64,000 nt of DNA from Pomphorhynchus laevis. Taxonomy: Eukaryota > Acanthocephala > Palaeacanthocephala > Echinorhynchida > Pomphorhynchidae. The position numbers and the translations under genes were made by a program. The stretch's first letter is position 1. The number at the start of each line of letters is the position of its first letter. Under the pieces are notes generated by a model that was not told the DNA's origin, did no database searches, and saw only the letters and a program-made list of their open reading frames with translations. Location: assembly GCA_012934845.2 (NCBI GenBank), contig WNNJ02000618.1:62001-126000 (forward strand). The letters run 5' to 3'. Below are positions 1 through 11,509 of the stretch, piece after piece.

Positions 1-370
1 GCTACCAAGCTAGCACCGCAACTGAAATTTTTGTCGTACCCTGATCGATTAAAAGCACTTAGACTTGAGACTGTCACGTGGACCCGCCGATACATCGATA
101 TGAGTATGGTATAGCAAATTCTTAATGATTGGGATCACCACTTCGAGATTGTCTTCATTTGCGCTCATCCAATATCCTCCGAGGCCATGGTTTAACCCTG
201 CGACGTGAAAGGATAAGAAAATCACGAGCTGTCCAATTTGATCGGCGAGTTGTATCTCTGTGGAATAGGCTTGGAGAGTCAACAGTGTGCAGTAGCAATA
301 TCAACGAATTCAAAAAGAAATTACGGATAGAGGATGCCATGGGGAAAGCTGCTTTCCCGTATTTGTGATA
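1..370 (+). mobile_element. LINE-F: 3' end of a CR1-like LINE (RT C-terminus)
   Basis: The plus strand encodes the C-terminal tail of a CR1-group LINE polymerase. The first part reads ATKLAPQLKFLSYPDRLKAL, the usual 'AT+L.P.L+.L.Y..RL..L' block that follows the RT thumb. It then shifts frame near base 120 and continues to position 368 with RGHGLTLRRERIRKSR and VVSLWNRLGE, typical of the end of ORF2 in this group. The piece contains at least two stops and one frameshift, so it is dead. Its 5' part lies outside the window. The ATTATTTTCTATTTTTT stretch after the stop may be its natural 3' end. It is cut by the LINE-A insertion at about 409. The clade call is from recalled family motifs. Confidence 0.7.
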
Positions 371-408
371 CTTTTATTATTTTCTATTTTTTCTGCAGTG
401 AACCAGCC

Positions 409-1488
409 AATTAACCGTTCCTTTCGCGTCTGTTCTAATTCGTCATCCTCCCCTCCCATCCCTATTTTTTGCGGGGTTCCACAAGGTTCAGTCCTAGGTC
501 CCCTGCTTTTCTCTCTTTTGCTTGGCGATCTCTCTCCATTTATCAAACCTTACTCCTTTAACGTCATGCAATACGCCGATGACATTCTAATCTATGCTCA
601 TGCACCCGCACATCGCATACACGATATCGGCATTTCTGCCTCCAACTGTCTTTCTTCTATCTACAAACGTCTCTCCAATCTCCATCTCGTTCTGAACGCC
701 GAAAAGTCCAAAATAATGTGGATCCTTCCCCGTAAACTAAGCATAATTCCTCCCATTGTATCTTTTGCCTCATCGATCATCCCTATAGTCCACAATCTCA
801 CTTTCTTAGGCTTCCATTTCGATGATCACCTTTCCCTTAAACCCTTCGTCCGTGACAAGGTCCGCTCGTCTAACTTAATTCTTCGTGACATCCGCCGTAT
901 CCGCCCCCTTATCGACTTCCGTTCTTGTATGTATCTTCTTTCATCGCTTCTTTTCCCTAAAATCGATTACTGCCTCAGTCTTTTCGCCAATTCTCCAAAA
1001 TCCATCATCCTACCCCTACAACGAATAATCAACACCGCCGTTCGAGTGCTCTTTCGTCTCCGTCGCTTCGACCACACATCCACATATTTTGCCCAACTCT
1101 CCTGGCCCACCATCCACATCCGCATCAAACTCCGCCTTCTTCTTGTTACTTTTCGTCTCATCGCTGTCGGCTCCCCATCATTCATCAACCTTCCTTTCTT
1201 AGACGATACTCGCCCCACCTCGCTATCGCTTCGTTCCTGTCATACCCTCTTACTCCACGTTCCTAATTACTCCAACAACTACGGTCTCCGATCCTTCCTC
1301 GTCGCCGCCTCACTCGCCTAGAATCAACTCCCTCTCGACGTCCGCCGCGCTCCCTCCTTTATCACATTCAAACACCTCCTCCGTTCACACCTTCTCGACA
1401 CCTGATTCACAGTTTTGTTTTGTTGTGGTCATGTAAGCGTGCGCTGGCACGCATTTGCCACGTTAAAATAAATCCTTTTTTTAATTAA
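409..1488 (+). mobile_element. LINE-A copy 1: 5'-truncated CR1-like LINE with TSD AATTAA
   Basis: The element covers 415-1482, flanked by AATTAA at 409-414 and 1483-1488, a probable 6-bp target-site duplication. The plus strand encodes RT from motif B (GVPQGSVLGPLLFSL) through motif C (QYADDILIYA, catalytic DD present) and the thumb to the C-terminal block GLRSFLVAASLAWNQ. One tryptophan codon of that last block is TAG (1319-1321), ending the frame early. The reading frame opens upstream into unrelated DNA (365-414), so the apparent 318-residue protein is a chimera. The 3' end carries the family hairpin GCGTGCGCTGGCACGC, then AATAAA and a run of seven T. It resembles the other LINE-A copies closely and retains the ancestral GVPQGS motif lost in copies 3 and 5. 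Confidence 0.85.
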
Positions 1489-1967
1489 GCCATGCTTTTA
1501 TGTGCTGTTGAAACATTAATAATTATCCAATTTGTGATGTATGCTATTTATTGTAATTTGCTAGAACACTTATGAACACCTATTAATTGAACGATTGTAT
1601 ATTATTTATTTTAAGTATTTAACAATCAAGACAATTTTGCTAGTGAAGCTAAGTAATATAATAAAGCAAATAGTGTCAAAATTAAGCTCAAAACGCGAAC
1701 TCCCATACCCTAAAATAAAAAAATATACGAGAAAATTTCATATGCCTTAGCTCGTGCTGCATCTGCCTGTTTAAGAGCGCCAGACTCTACATATGGAAAA
1801 CCTGTTCACGATCATTTTTAATCAACAGAAGAGATGTCACGAAAGCCGGAAGATTCGAATTAAAGAGAAATAACAGTGCTTATGTTTGGATTTTTGAATT
1901 ATTTACTTTTGGATTCATTCTTGTATGTTTTACGAAAATAAAATTTCTTCTTTAAAAAAATAATAAT
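1489..1967. other. AT-rich spacer, no gene recognised
   Basis: No supported gene, RNA or repeat unit was found between LINE-A copy 1 and the LTR element. Stops occur in all frames. Confidence 0.5.
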
Positions 1968-1972
1968 ATTAT

Positions 1973-2056
1973 TGTACCGAGTAAATTCAAGCAGAGAAGA
2001 ATAGGCTTTATTCTAATACATCTAGAATAACAAGTCAAAAGGTAAGTATCATTACA
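1973..2056 (-). repeat. 3' LTR (84 bp) of the Ty3/gypsy fossil
   Basis: Terminal repeat reading TGTAATGATACT...CTCGGTACA on the minus strand, with TG...CA ends. It appears identical over 84 bp to the copy at 5841-5924. The polypurine tract lies immediately inside it (2057-2066). The end of the integrase reading frame runs into this LTR, showing how compact the element is. Confidence 0.9.
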
Positions 2057-5000
2057 TTCTCCCCACGACATAATCATTTAAGTACGCAGGACTTCTTCGA
2101 TTTCTTTGAGGTCGTAGTTCCCCATTTTCAGAACGATTGAAGTATCTCGTAGGGTAGTTGCTCTGGCACGTATTATCAGTATTTAAGAGAAATGATTCAT
2201 CCTGTCTGGATAGTTCGTTTTCCTCGTTGTGATTGACCGTCTCATCGATATACTTCGTTGCATCCAAGTTTTCAGGGTTGACAGTGATTTCATCAGAACG
2301 CTTATCTGAACGTGAATGAGAATTGCTATTTACTGTTGAATGGTCATTTATTAATGCCTGATCACACATTTTATCGCCATCGTATAAATTCAAAGTTTCA
2401 AGGTCAAAGGGAATGTCTCCATCGGACGAGTTGATATTGAGGTTTTCGTCGACTCTGGGATACGGGGATAAATGTCGAGTTGATATATATATCTCCCTCC
2501 CGTTTTGTAACTTCACGAGAGCAAAATTGGGATTGGCGTACACAATTTCAGCTTTTTCCACAGGGTTCTCGTATTTGTTCGTTTTATTAAAGCGTCTTAT
2601 TAAGACTGGGCCAGGGTTTGATAACCAAGACGGAAGATCATGACCATTTATAGAGCGTCGGCTGAATGTAAAGAGTCGTTCATGTGGTGTGTGGTTCGTG
2701 GCAGTACACAGAAGTGATCGAATAGCGTTGAGACATTGTGGTAATACACTTTGCCACTCATCTGTTTTCTTTCCGAGGTCATGTAAACGCAATGATATTG
2801 CCTTCCATAGTACACCATTAAGGCGCTCGACTTGACCATTGCCAGCAGGGTTGTATGAACTTGAATGAGTAATCGCCACCCCGTGATGAGAGAGGAATGA
2901 CTGGATTTCCTTAGAGGTAAAAGCCGTACCTTGATCAGAATGGATTGAAGCAGGTGAACCGAAAATTGAAAAGATCTGGGTTAAACAGTCTATGACAGTG
3001 TGTAGTCATATCAGAACATGGAAAGGCAAAGGGGAATCTGCTATACTCGTCAATGACGGTTAACAAATACCTTTTATTGTTCTTTGTAGGAATTGGGCCC
3101 TTAAAATCCATAGACAAGCGTTCAAATGGCATACTTGATTTTATGAGTTTAGCCTCAGGTGGACGAAAAAATCTTGGTTTCAATATAGCGCAGCTTTTGC
3201 ACTCGCTTGAAATATTCCTAACATCCGAGAGGGAAAATGGGAGGTTCCGTTTTTGCACGAAATGCCAAAGGCGAGTAATTCCCGGGTGGCATAATTGACT
3301 ATGGACTTTACGAAGATGCTGAATATCATGATTGGTGAATGAGACAGAGTTGCAGAACGCGTCGCGAGAAAGAGCGTCAGCGGCATGATTGAGCTTCCCA
3401 GCTCGGTACTGGATATCAAATTTAAATTGGGACAACTCCAAACGCCATCTTAATATCTTGTCGTTCTTTATTTTGTTGTTGTGAGCACTGAACATGTATG
3501 AAACAGAACGCTGATCCGTAATAATCTTGAATGGTTGGATGTACAAATAGTGTATCCAGTATCTTAACGCTTCAACAATAGCCAGCGCTTCCTTTTCAAT
3601 GGCGGTGAATCGTTTCGCGTTTTTGTCGAGGGATCTTGAAAAGAAGGCGACAGGCTTACTATTTTGAGACAAACAAGCTCCAATCGATCGCTCACTTGCG
3701 TCTGTCTCTATCGTGAATGGCAATTCAAAGTCGATGGTTGACAAAGTGGCTTCAGCTATACGTTCCTTCAAAGTATGGAAAGCTTTCAGTGCAGAATGAG
3801 ATAATGGGAAAGACTGAGAATCAATTAGAGGACGAATCAACTTTGAGAAATCTTTAATCCAGGAACTGTAGTAGGCGAACAAACCAACAATACGCTTTAA
3901 GGATGCTGCGTTCTTGGGTTCCTCAAGGGAAGTAACTGAAATCACTCGATTGGGGTCAGGGGACATTTTTCAATTAGAAATTTGGTAACCAAGTATTCGT
4001 ATACACGAAGACGCGAACACACACTTTGAATTGTTCAAGGTTATATTGTATTTTGTGGCTACGTTTAGAAAACGCTTCAGGTTACTGTCATGTTGCTCTT
4101 TACTTCTTCCGCCGATCACGACATCATCCAGATAAGCGTAGGTGTCTGTCAACTTCTCTCTATTAATTATCCCATTGATAACTCGTTGAAAAGCAGGAAC
4201 GGCGTTTGTGAGACCGAATGGTAGACGATTGAAGTGATATAAGGATCCATTCGCCTCGAAAGCAGTATAATGACGCTCGTCACTGCGCAGCAAAATCTGA
4301 TGGTAAGCTGATTTAAGATCGAGACAACTGTAAAAGGAATATGGAGCTAATTTGTTGATAAAATCATCAATTCGTGGAAGTGGGAAGGCGTCGAGCTGAG
4401 TAAATTTATTGACAGTTTCCGAATAGTCAACAACCATCAATCTCTTTTGGTTCTGATTGACAATGAGTACTTGAGCGCGCCAGGGCGATTGACTTGATTC
4501 GATAATTTCGTCGGATAATAGTTGTTTGATTTGGCTGTCAATGAACTTTTCATCGTACGGATTTCTTCTACGAGATTTTGTTGCGATAGGATGGATGGAT
4601 TCGTCCAGAAATTTGAATAGCTAAGGAGATTCAACTGTCAAAGCTTCTGCAGCTCCAATTGTAAAACAAGGCTCGGAACCGTTGAATTTCATAAGTAACG
4701 AAGTGTGTCTTGAAAGGAATGGCCGGCCAAGTATAACATCCGAACATAAAGACGACAAAATATGGAATTTTATATTCTTGTAAGGTCTGCCATCAGCTGA
4801 TATATCCGCTACCACGAATTGTCGTAATTTAGTCGAGAATGCGGTGTTCGCCATAGACACACGTATAGTTGAGGGGTTCGATGTCAGTTTGCACAAAGTG
4901 GAAATATCAGGTCTTATCAAATTGAGTGCACTACCTGTATCAATCAACGCATTTAACGAAACCCCTTTTATACAAATTTGAATTGTTGGTAGCGTCGCGG

Positions 5001-5825
5001 CAGAATCTTGAAAGAAAGAAGTACTACCTAGCACGGAATGGACACCTGTTGAAATTTGTCGTTTGGATTTACACACCCGTGCGAAATGACCCAACTTCCC
5101 GCAAGTACGACAAGTGATATTCTTAGCAGGACATCGATCTCGTTTGTGAATTGTATCTCCACAAAAGTAGCATTTGCGACGTTCTACCGAGTTACATTGT
5201 ATTTGACAAGGAAGTTCTTCTTGTATATTTTCATGTAGTTCATTTATGGTCATCGATTCACAACCCATATTTAAGTTTGATTGTTCTGTGAAATGGCTTG
5301 CTTGAGTATGCGCGTCTTCCAAAGTTCGTGCAAGCTCGTACGCCTTGGCTTTATTGTGTACCGCAGCTTCAAGCAGGCGTTGCCGAATTATCGGTGAGTT
5401 GATTCCTGTGACGAACGTGTCGCGTAAAAATAAATCTCGATGATTTTGAGCTGTTACAGCCTCGAATGGACATTCACGACCCAGAGATTCGATATGCCTT
5501 ATGAATTGATCGATTGTTTGGTTGGACGATTGGCGCTGATTACGCAATTGATGTCGCAGAAACAAATCCGTTTTCGATTTGACGTACGTAGTAGATAACG
5601 TCGATAACGCGTCTTCGTAAGTTTCCGTTTCTCGAAAAAGGTCGTAAACCTCCGCTGAAACCAGGTTCGTTAAAATGTGAAATTTGTCACTATCGGACGG
5701 TGACTCCAAGGACGAAATGAATGTCTTGAAACGTATGAGCCAATGTCTCCAGGTGCGCTCGGCATTCGTGTCATCAGGATGCAATTCCAAGATGTTTGGC
5801 TTCAAGATCTTGTCCATGGTAACAG

Positions 5826-5839
5826 TGTATTAGAATAAA
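5826..5839 (-). promoter_or_regulatory. Putative self-primer binding site of the LTR element
   Basis: One base inside the 5' LTR, the sense strand reads TTTATTCTAATACA. This is the exact 14-nt reverse complement of TGTATTAGAATAAA within the LTR itself. The arrangement matches the self-priming used by the Tf1/sushi group, where the transcript's own 5' end pairs with the primer-binding site instead of a tRNA. I recognised no tRNA 3' end here. The complementarity is seen directly; self-priming is inferred. Confidence 0.6.
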
Positions 5840-5840
5840 T

Positions 5841-5924
5841 TGTACCGAGTAAATTCAAGCAGAGAAGAATAGGCTTTATTCTAATACATCTAGAATAACA
5901 AGTCAAAAGGTAAGTATCATTACA
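5841..5924 (-). repeat. 5' LTR (84 bp) of the Ty3/gypsy fossil
   Basis: Direct copy of the 1973-2056 repeat. On the sense (minus) strand, 36 nt of presumed U3 precede TGTATTAGAATAAA, the segment complementary to the primer-binding region just downstream. Transcription may therefore begin at or near that segment. This start is inferred. Confidence 0.9.
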
Positions 5925-6000
5925 ATTATAAATATAATATAATATTAAAAATTATTAAAAATTGTATTGGCTATATAAAGAAAATATACAATTTGCAGAA

Positions 6001-6057
6001 CGTCGAAGGATTTTCAGCGCGTCTAAGGATTTTAGGAGCGTCGAAGGATTTTCATTA
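6001..6057. repeat. 19-bp tandem repeat, three units
   Basis: Three consecutive 19-bp units of the form CGTCGAAGGATTTTCAGCG (6001-6019, 6020-6038, 6039-6057) lie about 270 bp upstream of the first coding sequence of LINE-B copy 1. They may be part of that element's 5' region, which also carries short tandem repeats in copy 3. Confidence 0.75.
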
Positions 6058-6323
6058 CAATGAGACCATCAAGGCTTCGACGATTACGAAGTGACATTGA
6101 AGAATCAGGCACTATAGTTGATTCATTATAACTGGTAAAAAATTCTAAATTATTGTACTTACAACATCAACAAGTACACCAGTAAAGTCGAACTTTTAGT
6201 CGTACACCTAGAGTACATCCCGGGGTGCGCTATCTTGTGAATTAAAAGTACTTGTTTACAACGCAACGTTCATTACGATCATCCCAGGATAAAAGGAATA
6301 TGATCTGACCATTCGAACGGCCT
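6058..6323 (+). other. Probable 5' flank/UTR of LINE-B copy 1
   Basis: No gene is visible. The stretch lies between the 19-bp repeats and the cysteine-rich N-terminal coding region of LINE-B copy 1. The boundary of the element is not defined by the sequence. Confidence 0.35.
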
Positions 6324-7991
6324 TTGAACATGCCCAAAGGAAAACCGTCTAATCAAATGCTGTGCTGCGGATTCAATGGTCCTTCAGAAAAATGCAAAGG
6401 TTGCAGATGCGAGAAGGCAGGAGTTCAATGCGCGAATTGCCGTGCGCCAAATTTTTACAATCGCGTACATATTAGACCACAGACAGCGTCTTTGACTTCT
6501 GCGGAATCAGAAAATAGAGTGGAGGACTTGATTCCCCTCTTGGCATCGTACAAAATCACAATCTACTTTCAAAGGACGAATAACTATGTACATCACAACA
6601 CAGGCCACGTGATTCTGCAGACTGTGTAACTCAGGAAAGGCCCAATGAATATATAATACAAGACACAATATACGGCAGCGTAATTCACTGAATGCCAAAC
6701 CTTATCCACCAACCAAAATGCAAAGTTGCAAAGCAGTTTGTCTTAATCATATATGAACTTCTTGAGAAATTCAATTCAAATGAATTGAATTGAATTTGAA
6801 GATGATTACTATCCTATCTCAGCTATTACTACAAAGGATATGCTCGAAGAAAGTTAGTGTTATAAGAAAAACGCTTACTCGCAGTCTGCAATTATGGAAG
6901 GATGGTCACCTATATACACTTTTCTCAGAGGCTTTATTCCTTCAAATTAAAAGCAAGTCTCAACTCAAGGCTACATCAAATACCAGATCTGCGATGATCC
7001 AAAACATAACTAAACTGACACGGAATGGGAAATTCAAAAACGCCGCAAGATTGCTGAAATCAAACGGCCAAACATCAAGAATACTAGACACGTATGAACC
7101 ATTTGAAGGATATACTGTTCTTGATAAAGGATCTACACCCAAAGCAAGCTCAAGTAGATCCAAGTTGCTTTCTTAGCTCACCGCTTTATGGATGCTCTTT
7201 GTACAATAAGATCATATTTCATGATATCACACATGATTATGTAATAGCTGCCTGCAAGAAAACACAAGGATCAGCGGGACCATCCGAGATGGATGCGAAG
7301 ATTAGGCACGATTTACTGACACTGCACGGTAATGAGTCAAAACAACTAGCTGATAAAGTTGCAGATTTCGCAATACGCATCGCAACAACACGAATAAATA
7401 ATATTTACCTTGAAGCCTTTAAAGTATACAGGCTGATACCATTAAATAAGTGTCCGGATATTCGCCTCATAGGAATCGGAGAAGTACCGCGTCGAATTGT
7501 AAGAAGAGTAATCTCCAAGCGCATTCGCGGTGAGTTGATCAAGGTTGCGGGCAAAGTTCAACTATGTGCTGGGCAATAATGCGGAATAAAATCGGCAATC
7601 CATTCGATTAGAAGAGAATTTGAAAAGTCGATTTATAAGTGTATTCTACTACTAGATGCCCAAAACGCATTTAATTGTGTAAACAAACATACAGCACTTC
7701 AAAACATGAAAAAAATGTGTCCGTCGATGACGATTATACTAAGTAATTGTTACGCATCACTTACATCCGTGGCATTGGAGAAAGAAGGAATCATCACTTA
7801 CATCCATAGGAAGGATTCACGCAGGGCGACCCCCTCGCGATGGCTGCATACGCATATGCCTCAGTTCCGCTCATCAGAGATAGAAAATAGGATTCCCGAT
7901 ATAATGCATCAGTGGTACTCGGGCGATGGCACATGCGTTGGATCCTAAGAACATTTGGTTTTCCTATAAAATACCCTCAAGAAATTATTTT

Positions 7992-8029
7992 AATTTGAGC
8001 ATTATTTTAGGCAAAATAATGCTCAAATT
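7992..8029. repeat. Perfect snap-back palindrome (17-bp arms, 4-nt loop)
   Basis: AATTTGAGCATTATTTT at 7992-8008 is followed by AGGC and then its exact reverse complement at 8013-8029. It interrupts the RT region of LINE-B copy 1. The transcript would fold as a tight hairpin. Confidence 0.9.
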
Positions 8030-8257
8030 GGGACAACAGGGGTGAACATACTCGGTAGCTTCATCAGTCAATCAGACTACATTGAAGAAATGGTTAAGAA
8101 GACTGCGGATGATTAGATACAGCAGATCGAATTATTAACAGATATAGCTGTCATAGATAGCCACCGAGTTTTCATACTGCTAATCAAGAGTCTATCCACT
8201 ATTATTTAGAGATCGATTGCCACAGATAATCGGGCAAAGTATTTTACATTCGAAATG

Positions 8258-8345
8258 GGAGATAATTGTACATTATATCATTTGATATAACGTACATTAT
8301 AGTAATATAATGATATAATAATATTTATATAATGTATATATTATT
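8258..8345. repeat. Low-complexity AT repeat
   Basis: TATA/ATAAT-rich simple sequence inside LINE-B copy 1, containing several TATATAAT-like words. No gene. Confidence 0.6.
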
Positions 8346-9424
8346 TCATTTAAACTAGGGGGCGATTGGAATAAATAAATTCAGCTCAAATATGTTACAG
8401 GAATACACATTTTCACAAGGAATGTGTGCACCTATAAACGACTTTGATTGCTAACAATGAAAAATTATTAAATAAATACCAAATCGCCCTGCAAATAAAG
8501 GAGGAAAAACAATTGCGATACAATTAAATGCAAATGCAGGTATTTGACGAACTAACAAGGATAGAAAAGGATAATATAATACATATCAATAACTAATAAT
8601 TCTGGAACCTCGTTATGGCTCAACGCTTTTCCTGTTACACAAACTGGTCGATACTTATCGGAGCAACAATTTCGAGACGCGATATCAGCAAGATATGGAT
8701 GGGAACCACTAAACACCCCCATTCAAATATATTTGTGGACAGAACTTTAGCATTGGGCATACGATCTTATGTCAAGTTGCTGGAATACCTTTCATACAAC
8801 GTAACCCAATAAAATACAAGATCGCGTTAGAATTTCGTGATGTATGTGTTAATGTTGTTATTGAGCCGTCACTCCTACCAGTTCCAGATTTAATGCTATC
8901 TGATAACATCAGTACAACCACAGAGAGGTCGGCTCGACTATACATAGCATGTAATAATCAATTCAGAACAACGATGGAGCGGTTCTTCATGGACGTTTGT
9001 GTTTATAACCCGCTTGTCTCATCGTATTACGAACGGATAACCGATTTGTATAATTATCATGAGAATAGAAAACGAGCCAAATATGCTAGACGAGTGGCAA
9101 AAATCTAGTGCTCCGTATTTCACCCTCTCACGTTTTCTGGGCTAGGAAACATATATCCTAATGCAGACATAGTCTTACGAAATATCACACGTCAACAGGC
9201 GGTTAAACACAATACACCCTATCACGAATGCATCACTCACCTTAAAAGTAACATCTCATTCATCATTGCAAAATTTTTATCTTTGACGATTCGACGAGCA
9301 TCCATTAGAAGCCTCAACAGTCAAGCGAATCCACTAAATGATTCGTCAAACTATAGAAATGTTATGAAACAACTCGGTTAAGGCTTATTTGAAGGAACCT
9401 ACACATTTGTAAAATTATTCTAAA

Positions 9425-9515
9425 AATACTATTATATTATATAATATAATAGTATATTATAATATTATATATTATAATATATTATATAATATATTATGTA
9501 CATAATACATTATAT
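9425..9515. repeat. Low-complexity (TATAATAT)n AT repeat
   Basis: About 90 bp consisting almost purely of A and T, with many self-complementary TATAATATTA units, directly after the 3' end of LINE-B copy 1. Confidence 0.8.
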
Positions 9516-9529
9516 CAAAATTTTTGCTG

Positions 9530-10720
9530 AAAATGTTTATGGATGGATAATAAACAATATGCTATGTATTATAATATAATACAAGATAATCAAATTCCAT
9601 CAGAAAAATACGCCATTAGCACGTGTTTGACTCCGCTGCTATGTAGGATATGAGAATAGGGGGCCGAAACCTGCTAACATATCAGTTCTCCTGATGACCT
9701 CTTATCCTTATTCTTGTACCTGATATCCTGTAAGTATAATAATATACAATAGCCAGCTCTGTTGTGTACACTTTAAGCTTAAAATATTAATATAATGCTG
9801 GTTTATAGGAGAAAGATAATACGAGGAATAGGAGCCGGAACCTGATAGCATAGCAGTTCCTCCTGATTACCTCTAATTCTTATTCTGATACATCGTTTGT
9901 TATTTATTAGTCAATTCAAAACAATTGACTTTTATTGTAAATTTCAATTTTAAATTTTATTGTTATACAATTAAAAATACTCAGTTATCTGATCTGATTT
10001 GTTCTACTGACAAGTTATTATTGACCTGTTGACTTTGTTTTCCTCGTAATATAACCTCTTTCAGAAATACTGAAACTATGTATTTTTGATACACTATGTT
10101 TTCAATAAATCAACAAAATATTTTGCACGATAATATACACTACTGATATGACCTTTGGACTCACCGCTATTTTGGGTCGAGGAGAAAGATCAAAACATTA
10201 TATCATAGCAGTTCCTTCTGATTACCTTCATAACGTAGATTCAGTTATCTGATCTAATTATCCGATTATAGTGTGTTATTTTCTTTATTATAATTACAAA
10301 TTTCCGTCCTAATGGCAGTAACAGCTTATACCTTATTTTATAAATACATTAACTTAAATCTTCTCATATTATTTCTTTACTTTTAGAATTATTTAAAAAT
10401 CTACCTATATTTATGTTATCTATACATTTATTAATGAATTTTATGGTCAGTGTATATTTTTTATTGTTATTATTAACATTTATTGTCCGATTATAGTATT
10501 TTAAATTAAAACAACTCTCTACCTATCTTATTAGTAAAAATTACTAACAAACTCGTTAAAACTTATATCCAACTTTGAATATTAATAAATTTCGTTTTTC
10601 TCATCATATAAAAATTAAATATTATATAAAATTGCATAAAATATTATATAATTATTTATTATTTATAATTATTTATCTTTATTTTCAATTATTAAATAAT
10701 TTTAAATTTTCAAGGATTTT
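9530..10720 (+). repeat. Repeat R: AT-rich interspersed repeat with three ~85-bp internal units
   Basis: This 1.2-kb stretch has no coding sequence but is repeated elsewhere. About 200 bp at 9540-9740 matches the reverse complement of 27040-27240 (shared core words include AATAAACAATATGC, GAATAGGGGG and CTCCTGATGAC), and 10620-10720 matches the reverse complement of 26880-27000. Inside it, three degenerate units of the form GAATAGGAGCCGGAACC...CATAGCAGTTCCTCCTGAT occur at 9643-9730, 9808-9895 and 10174-10243. No terminal repeats, RT or transposase frames were found, so it could be a non-autonomous element or the non-coding end of a larger one. Confidence 0.6.
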
Positions 10721-11398
10721 GATCAGAAATATCTGAAATGTCTGCATTCTTCCTTAAATTGCATACTTTGGTTTACAGCCAACCACTGGTACCTAAAAAA
10801 TTTTGTTGGAAATTTTGTCTTAGAAAATTTGCTGCATTAGGCACGCACACGAAAAAAAGTTTTTATTCTTGCACTAAACGTTACTTTTACGTCGATTATT
10901 TTGCTGCTCGTCATTTAATATGGAACATTTTAAACAAAATGTTTATTTAAATGTTTATAATCTTCGAACAGAGTGTGATGTGAATGGGATCGTGTATTTT
11001 AAAATACTTGGATCAATAACGTAAGAACGATTCAGTTTAATTGGGAATTAAACTAAATCGCCTAAGAATGTAATTAGAACTTTGGAACCGTCTGACATTA
11101 GTACGGTCAAAATCATGCATTCATGTTGGTTCAAGAAACGATTTCAATTCCACCATGACACTAACCATGGCGTGCGTTCAATATATTAAATATTCATGAA
11201 TATCCACGATTTTTTGATAGATCACCAAAATTACCTATTATTTTATTCACTGTATTCTTTAAAGTGAATAAACAAATGAATATTTTAACTAATTTAACTA
11301 ATATATAGGCAGCAAATCTACCGATTTAGTTGTTTTTCATATTTTAAACTAAAAAATCTGAAAGAAATAGACAATAGTGTAACATTTGATTTACAATT
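10721..11398. other. AT-rich intergenic stretch, no gene recognised
   Basis: An open frame of 70 codons at 10738-10950 has no recognisable motif and unremarkable composition, and I do not call it a gene. The stretch lies downstream of the BRAP homologue, which is on the minus strand. Confidence 0.5.
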
Positions 11399-11404
11399 TT
11401 TATT
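11399..11404 (-). terminator. AATAAA poly(A) signal, probable 3' end of the BRAP homologue
   Basis: AATAAA on the minus strand lies about 105 nt after the stop codon of the BRAP homologue. No genomic poly(A) tract follows it, so there is no sign here that the gene is a processed retrocopy. Confidence 0.5.
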
Positions 11405-11509
11405 CGTACTTTTAAATACATTTTGACAATTACCTGCAGTATATTTTTACATATGTATAAAATACAAAACGAGATACTAGACTATCACTAACAAAATAAA
11501 TTATTACGT

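Larger units (their letters stand above)
1968..5929 (-). mobile_element. Ty3/gypsy LTR retrotransposon fossil with 84-bp LTRs and ATTAT TSD
   Basis: An old-virus-like LTR element lies on the minus strand, 1973-5924 (3952 bp), flanked by the 5-bp duplication ATTAT (1968-1972, 5925-5929). Parts in coding order: a gag-like region with two CCHC knuckles (CYFCGDTIHKRDRC and CRTCGKLGHFARVC) and a retroviral-type protease (ALIDTGSALNLI) at about 4.6-5.8 kb; reverse transcriptase (FYSCLDLKSAYHQILL, YAYLDDVVIGG) at about 3.9-4.6 kb; RNase H (FTIETDASERSIGACLS) and the integrase zinc-binding and core regions at about 2.1-3.9 kb. No envelope or chromodomain was seen. The order PR-RT-RH-IN places it in Ty3/gypsy (Metaviridae). 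It is broken, with roughly four interruptions, yet its two LTRs look identical by eye, so insertion was recent. A polypurine tract GTGGGGAGAA adjoins the 3' LTR. Confidence 0.9.
6324..9390 (+). mobile_element. LINE-B copy 1: RT plus restriction-like-endonuclease non-LTR element, degenerate
   Basis: Coding order on the plus strand: an N-terminal cysteine-rich motif (CCGFNGPSEKCKGCRCEK, 6358-6440); the pre-RT block VIRKTLTRSLQLWKDGHLYT near 6870; GSAGPSEMDA and LIPLNKCPDIRLIGIGEVPR (7270-7490); QLCAGQ then a motif-A-like LLDAQNAFNCVNK near 7650; RT motif B EGFTQGDPLAMAAYAYA at 7810; a degraded motif C QWYSGDG; QFRDAISARYGWEP near 8670; then a nuclease-like segment ARLYIACNN...FFMDVCVYNPL (8930-9010) and YHENRKRAKYARRV, ending near 9380. 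Several frameshifts and stops separate these blocks. The architecture (C-terminal nuclease, no N-terminal APE domain) fits REL-type LINEs such as the R2/NeSL group. The clade is uncertain. I recall similar 'EGTTQGDP' RTs as abundant, unannotated proteins in cnidarian genomes. Confidence 0.75.

Noticed and set aside
365-1321. A 318-codon apparent gene with an RT-like C-terminus
   Set aside because: Its first 17 or so codons are unrelated flank joined to LINE-A at the 415 insertion junction; it is a chimera, not a gene.
6001-6057. CRISPR-like array
   Set aside because: Only three directly adjacent 19-bp units without spacers in a eukaryotic setting.
10738-10950. A 70-codon plus-strand frame (MSAFFLKLHTLVYSQ)
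   Set aside because: No recognisable domain, no neighbour of matching strand, AT-rich; likely chance.
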